Assembly (NCBI GenBank): GCA_900768755.1
Contig: CAAGDV010000002.1
Location: 1 to 35,440 of the forward strand
Reading direction: 5' to 3'
Source: Lachnospiraceae bacterium
Lineage (GTDB): Bacteria; Bacillota; Clostridia; Lachnospirales; Lachnospiraceae
Length of the DNA: 35,440 nucleotides
Part shown: positions 15,222 to 24,108 of the stretch, one piece after another
Position numbering within the stretch: position 1 is the first letter of the stretch
Layout: every line of letters begins with the position of its first letter
Made by a program: the position numbers and the translations under genes
Notes under the pieces: model-generated
What the model saw: the letters and a program-made list of their open reading frames with translations, nothing else
Databases searched by the model: none
Told to the model about the DNA's origin: nothing

Positions 15222-16920
15222 CGTTGCCTCCTGCCTTTTGTATTGCTTCGCTAACCTCCTTGGTTATCTGCGTCCCGCCTTTTTCGTACCACTCGGCAAC
15301 AAAATCGTCAAACGCATCAACCGAAAGCTCGCCCGTCACTATTTTGAGATAAATCTGAGTCTCCATGTCCAAAAGCTCGTCAAATGATTCAATCATTGTC
15401 TTCGTGTGTCCAAAAAACAATGATTGTACAACATTGATGTCAGCTTTTTTGAGAATCTCACACGCTGTAATCCTCGAGGTATACGCCGCCCATTCCTCCG
15501 GCGTGGCGGAATCTGGGTCATCCAGATATGACTTACACGCTTCGTAGTATGCCTTCTCAAGGATAAGCAGTTCATCGGGGTTCTTTTCACCTTCAAGCGC
15601 CGCCTTAATCTCATCGAAGCACAGCATCAATGCATTGTTGTAATCGACATTGATTGCTAACGGTCTTGCCGTAGGGTCAACATTCAGCTGGTAATACTTC
15701 TTACACTCATCATTGTCGCCCTCGTTGTATCTGATGTAGTCAAAAAGCACGCTGACAATCTTGCACGCAATCTCGGGATACTCAAAGCCTTTTCTGACCA
15801 CAACGTATTTGTAGGTGGGATTCTGGGAATAGCAGCTCGTGGAGCCGTCGTCTTTTGTCGCAATAAGAAACGGTGCCCAACGCGCATCGGGGTCGGCTGC
15901 AATCGCTTCCATAAGCGGATTATTGGGTGCCCACCACGGTCCGAAAAATGAGCCGCACTGCCCTCCCTCAACAAGGTCAATAATATTGCTTGTGGTTCTC
16001 AATAAAAAATTGTTGTCAAGAATGTTTTGTTCAAACATATCCCTGATTTTTGCAAGCGCAGCCTTCGCCTCAGGCTGAACGGAGCCGTAGCACACATTCC
16101 CGTTACCGTCATATATCCACTGCTTCGGGTACGCATCGCAGCTTGCAAAAACAATATCAAGAAGGTACTCACTGCTGTAGCCGCAGCCCCCGCAAAGGCT
16201 CGGGTCGCACACGATTCCGACAGTCTGTCCGGGTCCGTTATCGCCCGGGTCTCTCGTCACAAACTGCTCAACTATATACTCAACATCCTTGAGTGTTCTC
16301 GGTTCAGACAGCCCAAGCTTGTCCATCCAGTCCGTCCTAAGCCATATAAGATTAGGACCGTCCTCAATATTGGTCTCGGGGATAGCCATTATTTTGCCGT
16401 CAAAAGTTACCCCGTCGATAATTGCATCTCCGTAGCTCTGATACATCTGTTTTATTGTATCCGTAAGACAGTAGGAAAAAGCATCCGTGAGGTCGGCAAT
16501 CATGTCGTATTCAACCAGAAGCTGCAACTCATCAACGCTGTTGACAACCATAATATCCGGCATCGTTCCCATCTGGATTGCCATATTGACATTGGATTCG
16601 TATGCCTTGTCCATCTCCTCGAAAACATCCTCATTCTGGATATTAAGCATCTCCGAAAGGAATCTGGTATAGGCATTGTTCTCGTAGGTATCGCCCTCCG
16701 GAAGATTGGAGTTGTTGGTTCCGATAAGCTTTCCGAGCGTATATACAACCTTCTCGGGATATTTTCCGTACGGGGTTGTCCGCGCGGCTTTTAGTGCCTT
16801 TATATATTCTTCACTGTTCTTATCAACTGTGCTGCTTTGCGTATTGCCGCCCTTGCAGCCGCACATAAAAAGCACCGCGGCACAGATGACTCCGATTATT
16901 CTGAATATTCTCTTCTTCAT
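15208..16920 (-). CDS. Large extracellular solute-binding lipoprotein
   Basis: The product is 570 aa. Its lipoprotein signal ends at FMCGC (cysteine 22). The rest is a family-1 type carbohydrate-binding protein of the long kind (LipO/YtcQ-like), with GTMPDIMVV, MIADLTDAF, GKIMAIPETN and GQCGSFFGPWWAPNNPL segments. Such proteins usually sit beside their own two permeases; this one has none of its own and follows malE-malF-malG, so it may use MalF-MalG or permeases elsewhere. It is coupled to the amylase gene by a 14-base overlap. GGATGA precedes the ATG. A promoter candidate lies upstream, after the malG terminator, so it and the amylase may form a separate transcript. The ligand is inferred to be an alpha-glucan oligosaccharide. 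Confidence 0.85.
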   Translation of the reverse strand: MKKRIFRIIGVICAAVLFMCGCKGGNTQSSTVDKNSEEYIKALKAARTTPYGKYPEKVVYTLGKLIGTNNSNLPEGDTYENNAYTRFLSEMLNIQNEDVFEEMDKAYESNVNMAIQMGTMPDIMVVNSVDELQLLVEYDMIADLTDAFSYCLTDTIKQMYQSYGDAIIDGVTFDGKIMAIPETNIEDGPNLIWLRTDWMDKLGLSEPRTLKDVEYIVEQFVTRDPGDNGPGQTVGIVCDPSLCGGCGYSSEYLLDIVFASCDAYPKQWIYDGNGNVCYGSVQPEAKAALAKIRDMFEQNILDNNFLLRTTSNIIDLVEGGQCGSFFGPWWAPNNPLMEAIAADPDARWAPFLIATKDDGSTSCYSQNPTYKYVVVRKGFEYPEIACKIVSVLFDYIRYNEGDNDECKKYYQLNVDPTARPLAINVDYNNALMLCFDEIKAALEGEKNPDELLILEKAYYEACKSYLDDPDSATPEEWAAYTSRITACEILKKADINVVQSLFFGHTKTMIESFDELLDMETQIYLKIVTGELSVDAFDDFVAEWYEKGGTQITKEVSEAIQKAGGNDENR

Positions 16921-16957
16921 TACTCATCCTTTTATTCACATTATTACGTTTTGTTTC

Positions 16958-16986
16958 AGTATATCATATCGCAGTAAAAATTGAAA
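16958..16986 (-). promoter_or_regulatory. Weak promoter of the SBP-amylase pair
   Basis: TATACT (16958-16963) with TTTCAA 17 nt upstream, on the minus strand; the -35 is poor. It overlaps the end of the malG terminator. A second -10 candidate, TATGAT, is at 16963-16968. Confidence 0.4.
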
Positions 16987-17015
16987 GCACCGCCAATACA
17001 ATTAACGGTGCCTTT
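16984..17015 (-). terminator. Terminator after malG
   Basis: On the minus strand AAAGGCACCG pairs with CGGTGCTTT with one bulged G, followed by CAATTTTTACTG. It lies about 8 bases past the malG stop, so malE-F-G transcripts should partly end here. Confidence 0.65.
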
Positions 17016-17022
17016 ATTTTTG

Positions 17023-17958
17023 TTAACCCTTAACAGCGCCCGAAACGCCCTCTCTGTAGAATCTCTGCATTACCATGAACAGAGTTGCAATCGGTATCGA
17101 AATGCATACCGCGCCTGCGGCAAAGCATTTGAACCAGCTGATGATATACTCTTTTTCAAGCATATTCCACAATCCGACCGATACCGTGTAGTACTTGATT
17201 TTGGTTCCGCAGATAACCTTTGCGAAAATAAAATCGAGCCACGGTCCCATAAAGGAATTAAGGATTGTATATACAATTATCGGCTTACTTAACGGGATTG
17301 TAATTCTTGTAAACACCTGCCAGCGTGTGGCACCGTCGATATACGCCGCCTCATCGATGGTTTTCGGAATCGTGTCAAAAAATCCTTTTGCAATATAGAA
17401 GCCCAGGCCTGAACCGCCGGAGTAGACCATGACCAGAGCAACTCTGACAAGTCCTCCCTCCGTCAGTCCAATTGCCTTAAGAATGTAATACACCGCAATC
17501 ATGGACATAAAACCGGGGAACATTCCAAGAATAAGTGCAACATTCATAAACGGCTTTCTCATCTTAAACCTCATTCTTGACATAACGTATGATACGCTAA
17601 GCACAAAGAATGTGGAGACGATACATGAAAAAATCGAAATCATCAAGGTATTTAAAAACATCTGCGGAAAATTAAATGCAGAATGGGTATCGGTAAACAG
17701 CTTAACATAGTTTGCAAAAGTCGGTATATAACCCTTTTGAATATTTCCGTATAAGTCCGGGTGCGCCGCCTTGATTTTCTGGAAAAGGAAATCCGGGATG
17801 AGCGTAGGAAGGTTGGTTCCCGCATTGGAGCCAAAGCTTACCATGATAACATAAATAATCGGAAGCAGCCATATAAACGCCAGTATTCCAAGACAAATGT
17901 GTATCACAACATTGCCAAACCGGCTTCCTATTCTGTTTGATACTTTTTGTTTTTTCAT
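17023..17958 (-). CDS. malG: Maltodextrin ABC transporter permease, MalG type
   Basis: The product is 311 aa with about six membrane segments, beginning IHICLGILAFIWLLPIIYVIMVSF. The cytoplasmic EAA loop that contacts the ATPase is present (IDEAAYIDGATRWQVFTRITIPLSKP). The C-terminus FYREGVSGAVKG closely resembles MalG proteins (GLTAGAVKG-type ending), which supports a malto-oligosaccharide assignment. Its ATG overlaps the malF stop by one base (TAATG). It forms the channel with MalF; the energising ATPase is not encoded in the window. Confidence 0.92.
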   Translation of the reverse strand: MKKQKVSNRIGSRFGNVVIHICLGILAFIWLLPIIYVIMVSFGSNAGTNLPTLIPDFLFQKIKAAHPDLYGNIQKGYIPTFANYVKLFTDTHSAFNFPQMFLNTLMISIFSCIVSTFFVLSVSYVMSRMRFKMRKPFMNVALILGMFPGFMSMIAVYYILKAIGLTEGGLVRVALVMVYSGGSGLGFYIAKGFFDTIPKTIDEAAYIDGATRWQVFTRITIPLSKPIIVYTILNSFMGPWLDFIFAKVICGTKIKYYTVSVGLWNMLEKEYIISWFKCFAAGAVCISIPIATLFMVMQRFYREGVSGAVKG

Positions 17959-19352
17959 TATTGGAATCCCTCCTCGTTCTTATATGATCCTGTTCTGTGA
18001 TATGTTATAAGCGATACCGTCGCGAGCACCACAAAGGTCATAATACCTATAACGGCACCGACATTGTATCTTTGCTTCTCGACAGTCAGCTTATACAGCC
18101 ACGTGACAAGGAGGTCCGTCTTACCTGCCGCCGTCGCCGTGTAATCCTTGGTCGGGCCGCCTCCGGTAAGAAGATAAATTACATTGAAGTTATTGATATT
18201 TCCGGTAAAAGAAGTTATAAGGTACGGACCCGTGACAAAAAGCATATACGGAAGCGTAATCTTAAAGAAGGTTTTGACCGGACCTGCGCCGTCAACCTTT
18301 GCCGCCTCATACAAATCAGACGGAATATTCTGCAAAACTCCGGTAACCTGAAGCATCGTAAAAGGAATACCTACCCAGATGTTGATTATGATAACCATCA
18401 CCCTCGCCCAGGTTGCATCGGTCCAGAACGGCAGTGCTTTTGACAGATGAAAATACCTCATAAGGATGATATTTACAATTCCGTCATCGGCAAAAATTGT
18501 TCTCATAAGAAGAAGTGACACAAACTGCGGAACGGCGGCGGAAATCATAAAAAGTCCTCTCCATACCGCTTTTCCTCTCGTCTGCTTACGGTTGATTACA
18601 ATCGCAAGAATCATTCCGAGAATGTAGTTTGTGAAGGTTGCAAAAACCGCCCAGATGAGGGTCCATCCAAGCACAGGCCAGAAATACTGACCGATTGTGT
18701 CCTTGATATTCAAAACTTTTTTGAAGTTTTCAAGACCGACCCAGTTAAATATCTGAAGATGTGTGGACGCCGCATCATCTCCCTTTGTGTAGCTTGTAAA
18801 CGCCATGCTTATCATAAAAATAAGCGGCAATATCGTAAATAACACCACTCCGATAAGCGGAAGTGTAAGTAATGTTCTGTGCAAATTTGAATTGAACAAG
18901 CTCTTGACATCATCAATAAGTCCCAAGGGCTTTTTGCCGGCATCCTTTGTGCACTGTGCGATATAGGCACTCTTAACGGCTCCGCGCCACGCAATCACAA
19001 ATGCCAGGACAATCGCTATTGCTGCCACGCCGTACAAAAGCATGAGCAGTGTGTTGTCTCCGCCGACATACTCATATACCTGTTTGTTCTCATTCCAGGT
19101 TTTGACAGCCTCGCTGCCTCCCAAACGGATAAAGTCCGCTATCAAATCAGTTCCGTAAAATACAATAAAAAATATGAAAGCTGCCTCAATTGCCAAAAAC
19201 AGCAGTCCCTTTACAATCTGTCCTCTGACGATGTTGCCGAGTCCCATCACAAGAGCCGATAATCTGGTAAAGACATCGCCCTTTTTTAAGGCATTAAACA
19301 CCGTGTATTCAGAAGAAAACGAATCACTTTTTTTCCCGGTTTTTTTTGACAT
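17958..19352 (-). CDS. malF: Maltodextrin ABC transporter permease, MalF type
   Basis: The product is 464 aa with about eight membrane segments. The first about 150 residues form an extra membrane domain (LVMGLGNIVRGQIVKGLLFLAIEAAFIFFIV) found in Gram-positive MalF/MalC proteins. The BPD core follows, with the EAA loop YEAAKVDGAGPVKTFFKITLP and NFNVIYLLTGGGPTKDYTATAAGKTDLLVTWLY typical of MalF. The start at 19352 has GAGGAG 7 nt upstream; an in-frame ATG at 19394 lies inside a hairpin without a ribosome site and was not used. It lies 80 bases after malE and overlaps malG by one base. Confidence 0.92.
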   Translation of the reverse strand: MSKKTGKKSDSFSSEYTVFNALKKGDVFTRLSALVMGLGNIVRGQIVKGLLFLAIEAAFIFFIVFYGTDLIADFIRLGGSEAVKTWNENKQVYEYVGGDNTLLMLLYGVAAIAIVLAFVIAWRGAVKSAYIAQCTKDAGKKPLGLIDDVKSLFNSNLHRTLLTLPLIGVVLFTILPLIFMISMAFTSYTKGDDAASTHLQIFNWVGLENFKKVLNIKDTIGQYFWPVLGWTLIWAVFATFTNYILGMILAIVINRKQTRGKAVWRGLFMISAAVPQFVSLLLMRTIFADDGIVNIILMRYFHLSKALPFWTDATWARVMVIIINIWVGIPFTMLQVTGVLQNIPSDLYEAAKVDGAGPVKTFFKITLPYMLFVTGPYLITSFTGNINNFNVIYLLTGGGPTKDYTATAAGKTDLLVTWLYKLTVEKQRYNVGAVIGIMTFVVLATVSLITYHRTGSYKNEEGFQ

Positions 19353-19376
19353 AAAATACTCCTCATACTTAAAGGT

Positions 19377-19408
19377 AATGCCCCAGAAGCTCACACAACC
19401 GGGGCATT
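19377..19408 (-). other. Intercistronic hairpin between malE and malF
   Basis: AATGCCCC and GGGGCATT form an 8-bp stem with a 16-nt loop, without a following U-tract. It is more likely an RNA-stabilising or processing hairpin than a terminator. This could give more malE than malF-malG product, as is common for binding-protein operons; that role is inferred. Confidence 0.6.
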
Positions 19409-19432
19409 ATTTAAGTGTAATAATTAATTCGA

Positions 19433-20710
19433 TTAGATTCCTGAACTTGCGTTGAGTTCCTCGTAGAATTTCTGTGTCTGCTCAACATAGTTGTCTGCGT
19501 TAATCTCGCCTGACTTGATGTTGGTTGTGAAGTTTGCTGCTGCATCCCACCATTTGCTCATGTTGCTTACAAGCGGCTGAATTACTGACTTACCGTCTGT
19601 TGCTGCGTTCTGAGCGATAACAAGCTCATCGTTCTTGAACATCTCATCCTCAAGAAGCTTAAGGTTGCAAGGAACGATTGATCTTGTCTCATAGTGAGAC
19701 TTCTGGCTCTCCTCACCACCGATGTACATTGCAAGTGCAACAGCTATCTGTGGATATTTTGTCTTTGCGTTTACGCCGAGTGCCTTTGAACCTGCAAAAG
19801 ACATAATCTGCTTAGCTTCACCGTTAATTGTGAATGTCGGAGCAACTGCGATTCCTAAGTCATCTCCGAGTGCTTTCTTAAGGTCGTTGTAATTCCATGT
19901 TCCGCCGAAAGCGCAATCTGCAGTTCCGTCCATAAGTGAAGAAGGATCTCCCTTGTCTGCAAAGTTAGGGTTTGCGCAAAGGTCAATGAGATACTTTGTT
20001 ACATCTGTTGCCTTGTCGCCTGTAATGTCGAAGCCTGCATCGTTGTCAGTTCCGTCAGGACCAAAGAATGTACATCCGTTTCCAATGTAGAATGAAGCGC
20101 TGTACCATGCAGTCGTGAACGGGAATGAAACATGTCCCTTCTCAAGCATTGTGTCAAGGCTCTTAATGTCTTCCTCAGAATATGTCTTCTTGTTGTAATA
20201 CATGAACCATGTATTTGCTGTGTAAGGAATTCCGTAAAGGGCATCTCCTACTGATACTGATGAAACCATGAGCTCAGAGTTTGAAGCAATTACCTGCTCT
20301 TTGTTGGTTCCGCCGATTTCAGCGATTGCACCTGCATCAATGAGCTTCTGAAGCTGGTCGTTTGCGAACATGAATACGTCCGCTGCAGCATCGATATCCT
20401 TTGTTACCTCATCGGCGCATTTATCCTCGCCTACCTGAACGAATTCAAATGTGAGATCCCAGTTCGGATGAAGTTTGTTGAACTCCTCACATACTGTCTG
20501 AATCCATGATCCGTTCTCTGCTGACTGATCCTCAGAAGGGGTAGACACCTTAATTGTTGCGGTAATCTTCTCCTCTGATGCAGCGTCCTGTGAAGAAGGG
20601 TTCTGTGATGAAGGGTCCTGTGATGAAGAAGTCTTCTTCTGGCATCCTGCAAAGCTCATTGCGCACATTGCGCCAACGAGAAGCATTGCTGAAACTTTTC
20701 TGAATTTCAT
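19433..20710 (-). CDS. malE: Maltodextrin-binding lipoprotein, MalE type
   Basis: The product is 425 aa. The lipoprotein signal ends SFAGC (cysteine 23). It is followed by a flexible linker of three SSQ(D/N)-type repeats, then a family-1 solute-binding domain (ITATIKVSTPSEDQ, EFNKLHPNWDL, ADVFMFANDQLQKLIDAGAIAEI, ALYGIPYTANTWFMYYNKK, MSFAGSKALGVNAKTKYP). This series closely follows maltose/maltodextrin-binding proteins of Firmicutes. It captures ligand outside the cell for MalF-MalG. AGGAGG lies upstream of the ATG with an AT-rich spacer, implying strong translation. It is preceded by a TATAAT with a weak -35 and by repeats that may bind the neighbouring response regulator. Confidence 0.92.
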   Translation of the reverse strand: MKFRKVSAMLLVGAMCAMSFAGCQKKTSSSQDPSSQNPSSQDAASEEKITATIKVSTPSEDQSAENGSWIQTVCEEFNKLHPNWDLTFEFVQVGEDKCADEVTKDIDAAADVFMFANDQLQKLIDAGAIAEIGGTNKEQVIASNSELMVSSVSVGDALYGIPYTANTWFMYYNKKTYSEEDIKSLDTMLEKGHVSFPFTTAWYSASFYIGNGCTFFGPDGTDNDAGFDITGDKATDVTKYLIDLCANPNFADKGDPSSLMDGTADCAFGGTWNYNDLKKALGDDLGIAVAPTFTINGEAKQIMSFAGSKALGVNAKTKYPQIAVALAMYIGGEESQKSHYETRSIVPCNLKLLEDEMFKNDELVIAQNAATDGKSVIQPLVSNMSKWWDAAANFTTNIKSGEINADNYVEQTQKFYEELNASSGI

Positions 20711-20753
20711 AAAAATTTCCTCCTTGTTCTTTACATTGTTTTAATGTAATTTC

Positions 20754-20782
20754 ATTATAGAACCGAGGAGGAAATACGTATA
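20754..20782 (-). promoter_or_regulatory. malE promoter with weak -35
   Basis: A perfect TATAAT (20754-20759) on the minus strand; 17 nt upstream is TATACG, a poor -35. A good -10 with a poor -35 suggests dependence on an activator. Confidence 0.55.
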
Positions 20783-20784
20783 TA

Positions 20785-20810
20785 TCAAAATTTTTTGAAA
20801 CATATTGAAA
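20785..20810 (-). promoter_or_regulatory. Candidate activator site upstream of malE
   Basis: Two TTGAAA copies (20795 and 20805 on the plus strand) are spaced exactly 10 bp, one helical turn. An overlapping inverted repeat TCAAAA-TT-TTTTGA spans 20785-20798. Direct repeats just upstream of a weak -35 are typical for AraC-family activators such as the response regulator encoded nearby. Binding is inferred. Confidence 0.4.
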
Positions 20811-20812
20811 AT

Positions 20813-22522
20813 TTATGTTCTGGGAAATCTTACATACACGGTGGTTCCTTCCCCGACTTCGGACTCTATCTTCAGTGCATATTTTTCGCCGTAAAAAAGC
20901 TTGATTCTTTCGTTGACGTTACGGACTCCGTAGCCTTTTGACTCCTGTGTGAGTATCCTTTCTGCCTGTTCTCTGTCCATTCCGATTCCGTTGTCTGAAA
21001 CCGTAAGAACAATCTCACCGTTGTCTTCTTTTCCCGTTATTGTAATTTTTCCGCGCCTTGTCGTGTTGACATCTATTCCGTGGTCAATGGCATTCTCGAT
21101 AAGCGGCTGAAGAATGAGGTTAAGTGTAGTATACCCAAGAATGCCCTCATCTATGTCAATTTCAGTATCAAAATCATAATCGTGCATCATAAGCTGGATA
21201 TTCAGATACGAACGCATGTTGTCAATCTCATCCCTTATAGGCATAACATTTTTGCCCTTGTTGAGCGCCGTCCGGTAAAAGGTTGACAAAGACAATGTTA
21301 TTTTGCTGATGTCCTCCTGGTCGGCCTCAAGCGCTTTCCAGTTAATGAGCGACAGCGTATTGTACAGAAAATGCGGGTTAATCTGCGCCTGAAGCGCTTT
21401 CATCTCATATTCTTTTTCCTTAAGTCTGCTGTCATACACCTCATTGATTAAGGAATTGATTTTTTTGAGCATGCTTCCAAACCCGCTCACCAAATCGCCG
21501 ATTTCATCCGAACTGTCATTGCGAATCTCTATCTGAAAATCACCCTTCTCAACCTGCATCATATTATTGCGCAGATACGTGATTCTTCTTGTGATAAACC
21601 TTGAAATTATCATTGTGCTTCCGACAAACGCCAGAATGCTGATTGTGAGTGCAACAACGGCAATTGACATTATCGGTGCCACCGAAGAAATAATCAGACT
21701 GTCAGGCTTGTACACATATACATTCCAGCCGGCGGCATCGGCGTACGCAGAGATGATTTTGTACCGGCTGTTTTTGTTGTCAAGCTCATCAGAAAACTCT
21801 GTAAAATCAAGCCTGTAACGCTCGTTCTTACCGGTAAAAAATGACTTCTCGTATACAACTCTGTCATTTCGGTCCGTAATGAATATGCCGTAATTGTCCA
21901 AAACCGCCTGTGAGAACGGCGAAAAAAGCGAATCATAATCAATATCCACATAAAGTATTCCAAATGTTCCCACCCTGTCAAGAAGCACCATCTTACCCGC
22001 CGAGAACGCCTCCCTTGTCTCCATGTTGGTGTACCAGTGGTTGGCGCTGTCGGCTTTCGCCTCCGTAAACCATTCCTTGTCATACACCTCAGACACCGGT
22101 GCAATCGTATTTCCGTGTTCTATGATATCCTCGTCGATATATATGGTGGTCCGGTTAATCTCCTTGTGGAAATTTTTGAGGGAATAAAGCATCGGGTCAA
22201 CCACTGTGACAATCTTATCGTATTTATTATATGCAGATGACTCTTTATCATTCATAATCTGGGCAATTGTCTGGTTAAAAGAAATATAATTGTAGAGATT
22301 ATTGTACACGACAACCTGCCCGTTTAAGGTGTTGGTTGCCTGATAAATGTAGGCGTTAAGCTTATCGGACTCATTTTCCCTGAGTATACGTCTCATGCTG
22401 AAAACAGACACAAGTAAAGTAACCATCATCGGGACAAGCCCAGCAATGGCATATATTACCATGAGTTTTCTGTTCAGCTTCATGTTTTTGACTGATTTGA
22501 TTATCCGTTCTTTAAATCTCAT
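20813..22522 (-). CDS. YesM-type sensor histidine kinase
   Basis: The product is 569 aa. Membrane segments at about 20-42 and 278-302 bracket an extracellular sensor of the Cache type. A HAMP region (about 303-358) follows, then the His_kinase domain with phospho-acceptor H384 (QAQINPHFLYNTL) and a HATPase_c domain with N-box NLILQPLIENAIDHG and G-box DNGIGM. This architecture belongs to the LytS/YesM group, which usually pairs with AraC-type response regulators and senses extracellular sugars, sometimes through a binding protein. The start overlaps the regulator gene by 11 bases. It lies immediately before malE, so malto-oligosaccharide sensing is the likely role. Confidence 0.92.
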   Translation of the reverse strand: MRFKERIIKSVKNMKLNRKLMVIYAIAGLVPMMVTLLVSVFSMRRILRENESDKLNAYIYQATNTLNGQVVVYNNLYNYISFNQTIAQIMNDKESSAYNKYDKIVTVVDPMLYSLKNFHKEINRTTIYIDEDIIEHGNTIAPVSEVYDKEWFTEAKADSANHWYTNMETREAFSAGKMVLLDRVGTFGILYVDIDYDSLFSPFSQAVLDNYGIFITDRNDRVVYEKSFFTGKNERYRLDFTEFSDELDNKNSRYKIISAYADAAGWNVYVYKPDSLIISSVAPIMSIAVVALTISILAFVGSTMIISRFITRRITYLRNNMMQVEKGDFQIEIRNDSSDEIGDLVSGFGSMLKKINSLINEVYDSRLKEKEYEMKALQAQINPHFLYNTLSLINWKALEADQEDISKITLSLSTFYRTALNKGKNVMPIRDEIDNMRSYLNIQLMMHDYDFDTEIDIDEGILGYTTLNLILQPLIENAIDHGIDVNTTRRGKITITGKEDNGEIVLTVSDNGIGMDREQAERILTQESKGYGVRNVNERIKLFYGEKYALKIESEVGEGTTVYVRFPRT

Positions 22523-24041
22523 CCTGATTGTCGTTTCCCGTCTCTCTGAATTTCTGTGGGCTTACGCCGAAATATTCCCGAAAACTTGCGCAAAAATATG
22601 AGGTGTTGGGATACCCGCATTTTGCGCTGATATCCACAATCTTAATCATCGTGGTCTCAAGCATATCCTTTGCCTTTTCCATACGGTACGCTTTGATGAA
22701 TTTGGAAAGGTTCTGTCCCGTCTCTTTTTTGAATACGGAGCTTAAATAGCTGGGTGCCATAAAAACCATATCCGCAAGCTGCTCAACGCTTATCTCGCTG
22801 TCATAATGATCATAAATATACTGCTTGATTACCTCAATCTCGCGGTGAAGCATCTGCGGATTAAGGGAAAAGTCCGCCTCCAGCCGGTCAATATTTTTCT
22901 CGACAATCCCTCTGACCGTAGCAAAGTCATTGGCGCGGTAGAGTGTGTCAATCTCGTTGTTCAGCTCCTTCTCGTCAATGTCCGAGAGGCTCTCATTAAA
23001 GGTCTTTAAAAGATTAGAAAACAGGAATTTTATATATACCTGCGAAAAATCCTTATTGGAATATTTCCGGCAGAATCTGTCAAAATGACATCTGAGCCCG
23101 CTCACATCCTTCATCTTAACATCCTGTTTCATCTGCTTCATCAGGGTATCGTCCTCTATCCGGATGATTGATTCATTATCGTTCTGCATTCCGTCATAAT
23201 ATACATGGCAGCTCTCGTGGTAGAACCGGTTCTCCATTAGCTCCTCGGCCTGCAAAAGCGCGCCTCCCAACATATCCGGGCCTCGGAATTCATCCGAAAT
23301 CGCGATGTAACAGTCCGCATTGTAGCGGTTCTTCACATAGTTGCATATTCTCTCCGCCAGCGCAGGATAATCAAATTCCTCTTCAAACAACAGAACCGTC
23401 CTCGTATTGTCAAGGTTAAGGTACATTGAAATCTCGGAAAAATCCCTGCAGATTCTGTCACAAAATTCCACTCCCGCTTTGCAAAAAAAGTCATTGTTAA
23501 ACTCCATCAACATGAGCCGTCTGTATTTCTGCAAAGAACTTTCGTCGACAATTCCCTCATTGTCCTTAAGGATGTCGGATAATGCGGCACCGTTTACAAG
23601 CCGGTAAAGAATATGCTCATTAATAAACTGCATGCTTCTGTTTCTCAGATTATTCTCTGCCGCAGCTGTCTCTATGTCATTGATAACCCGCTGCAGTGTT
23701 TTATAGAATTCCTGAGGGTCAACAGGCTTTAGTATGTAGTCGGACACGCCAAGCCTTAACGCCTGCCTTGCATAGTCAAATTCGCTGCATCCGGAAAAAA
23801 TAACGGTTCTTATGTTTCCGTACCGTCCGGATATATTGTTGATGAGTTCAATTCCGTCCATTATCGGCATCTTAACGTCAGTAAGAAGTATATCAATGTT
23901 CTGTTCCTTAAGGATACCAAGCGCTTCCTGCCCATTGGGGGCTTCGTAGGTCTCATAATCAATCTTGAGGTTCCTAAGAAGAAACTTAATCCCGTTTCTT
24001 TCGATTTTTTCGTCATCGACAATAAGAATTCTGTAAGTCAT
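22512..24041 (-). CDS. YesN-type response regulator, REC plus AraC HTH
   Basis: The product is 509 aa. The N-terminal receiver (ILIVDDEKIERNGI) has phospho-acceptor D55 (LLTDVKMPIMDG). A long middle region of about 270 residues has no recognised domain. The C-terminus from about 400 holds two AraC-type helix-turn-helices (EISVEQLADMVFMAPSYLSSVFKKETGQ and IVDISAKCGYPNTSYFCASFREYFGVSPQKF). GGAG lies 7 nt before the ATG. It is translated just before its kinase partner, with an 11-base overlap. Its likely targets are malE and the fused malQ-glgP on either side. Confidence 0.93.
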   Translation of the reverse strand: MTYRILIVDDEKIERNGIKFLLRNLKIDYETYEAPNGQEALGILKEQNIDILLTDVKMPIMDGIELINNISGRYGNIRTVIFSGCSEFDYARQALRLGVSDYILKPVDPQEFYKTLQRVINDIETAAAENNLRNRSMQFINEHILYRLVNGAALSDILKDNEGIVDESSLQKYRRLMLMEFNNDFFCKAGVEFCDRICRDFSEISMYLNLDNTRTVLLFEEEFDYPALAERICNYVKNRYNADCYIAISDEFRGPDMLGGALLQAEELMENRFYHESCHVYYDGMQNDNESIIRIEDDTLMKQMKQDVKMKDVSGLRCHFDRFCRKYSNKDFSQVYIKFLFSNLLKTFNESLSDIDEKELNNEIDTLYRANDFATVRGIVEKNIDRLEADFSLNPQMLHREIEVIKQYIYDHYDSEISVEQLADMVFMAPSYLSSVFKKETGQNLSKFIKAYRMEKAKDMLETTMIKIVDISAKCGYPNTSYFCASFREYFGVSPQKFRETGNDNQDEI

Positions 24042-24067
24042 GTCAACTCTCCTTGTAATAGACTTAT

Positions 24068-24093
24068 GCCGGGCGTGCCACTACACGCCCGGC
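24068..24093 (-). other. GC-rich hairpin between malQ-glgP and the response regulator
   Basis: GCCGGGCGTG and CACGCCCGGC form a perfect 10-bp stem around a 6-nt loop. On the minus strand it is followed by ATAAGTC, not a U-tract. No promoter is visible in the 67-base gap, so the regulator genes may be read through from malQ-glgP with this hairpin as a stability or attenuation element. It resembles the malE-malF hairpin. Confidence 0.6.
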
Positions 24094-24108
24094 GCATCAA
24101 ACACACAA

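Noticed and set aside
16027..16794. 255-codon open frame on the plus strand
   Set aside because: It lies opposite the 570-aa binding lipoprotein, whose signal peptide and domain are clear; the antisense product is basic and unrecognisable.
19353..19394. Upstream ATG for malF
   Set aside because: It lies within the intercistronic hairpin without a ribosome site; GAGGAG clearly serves the ATG at 19352.
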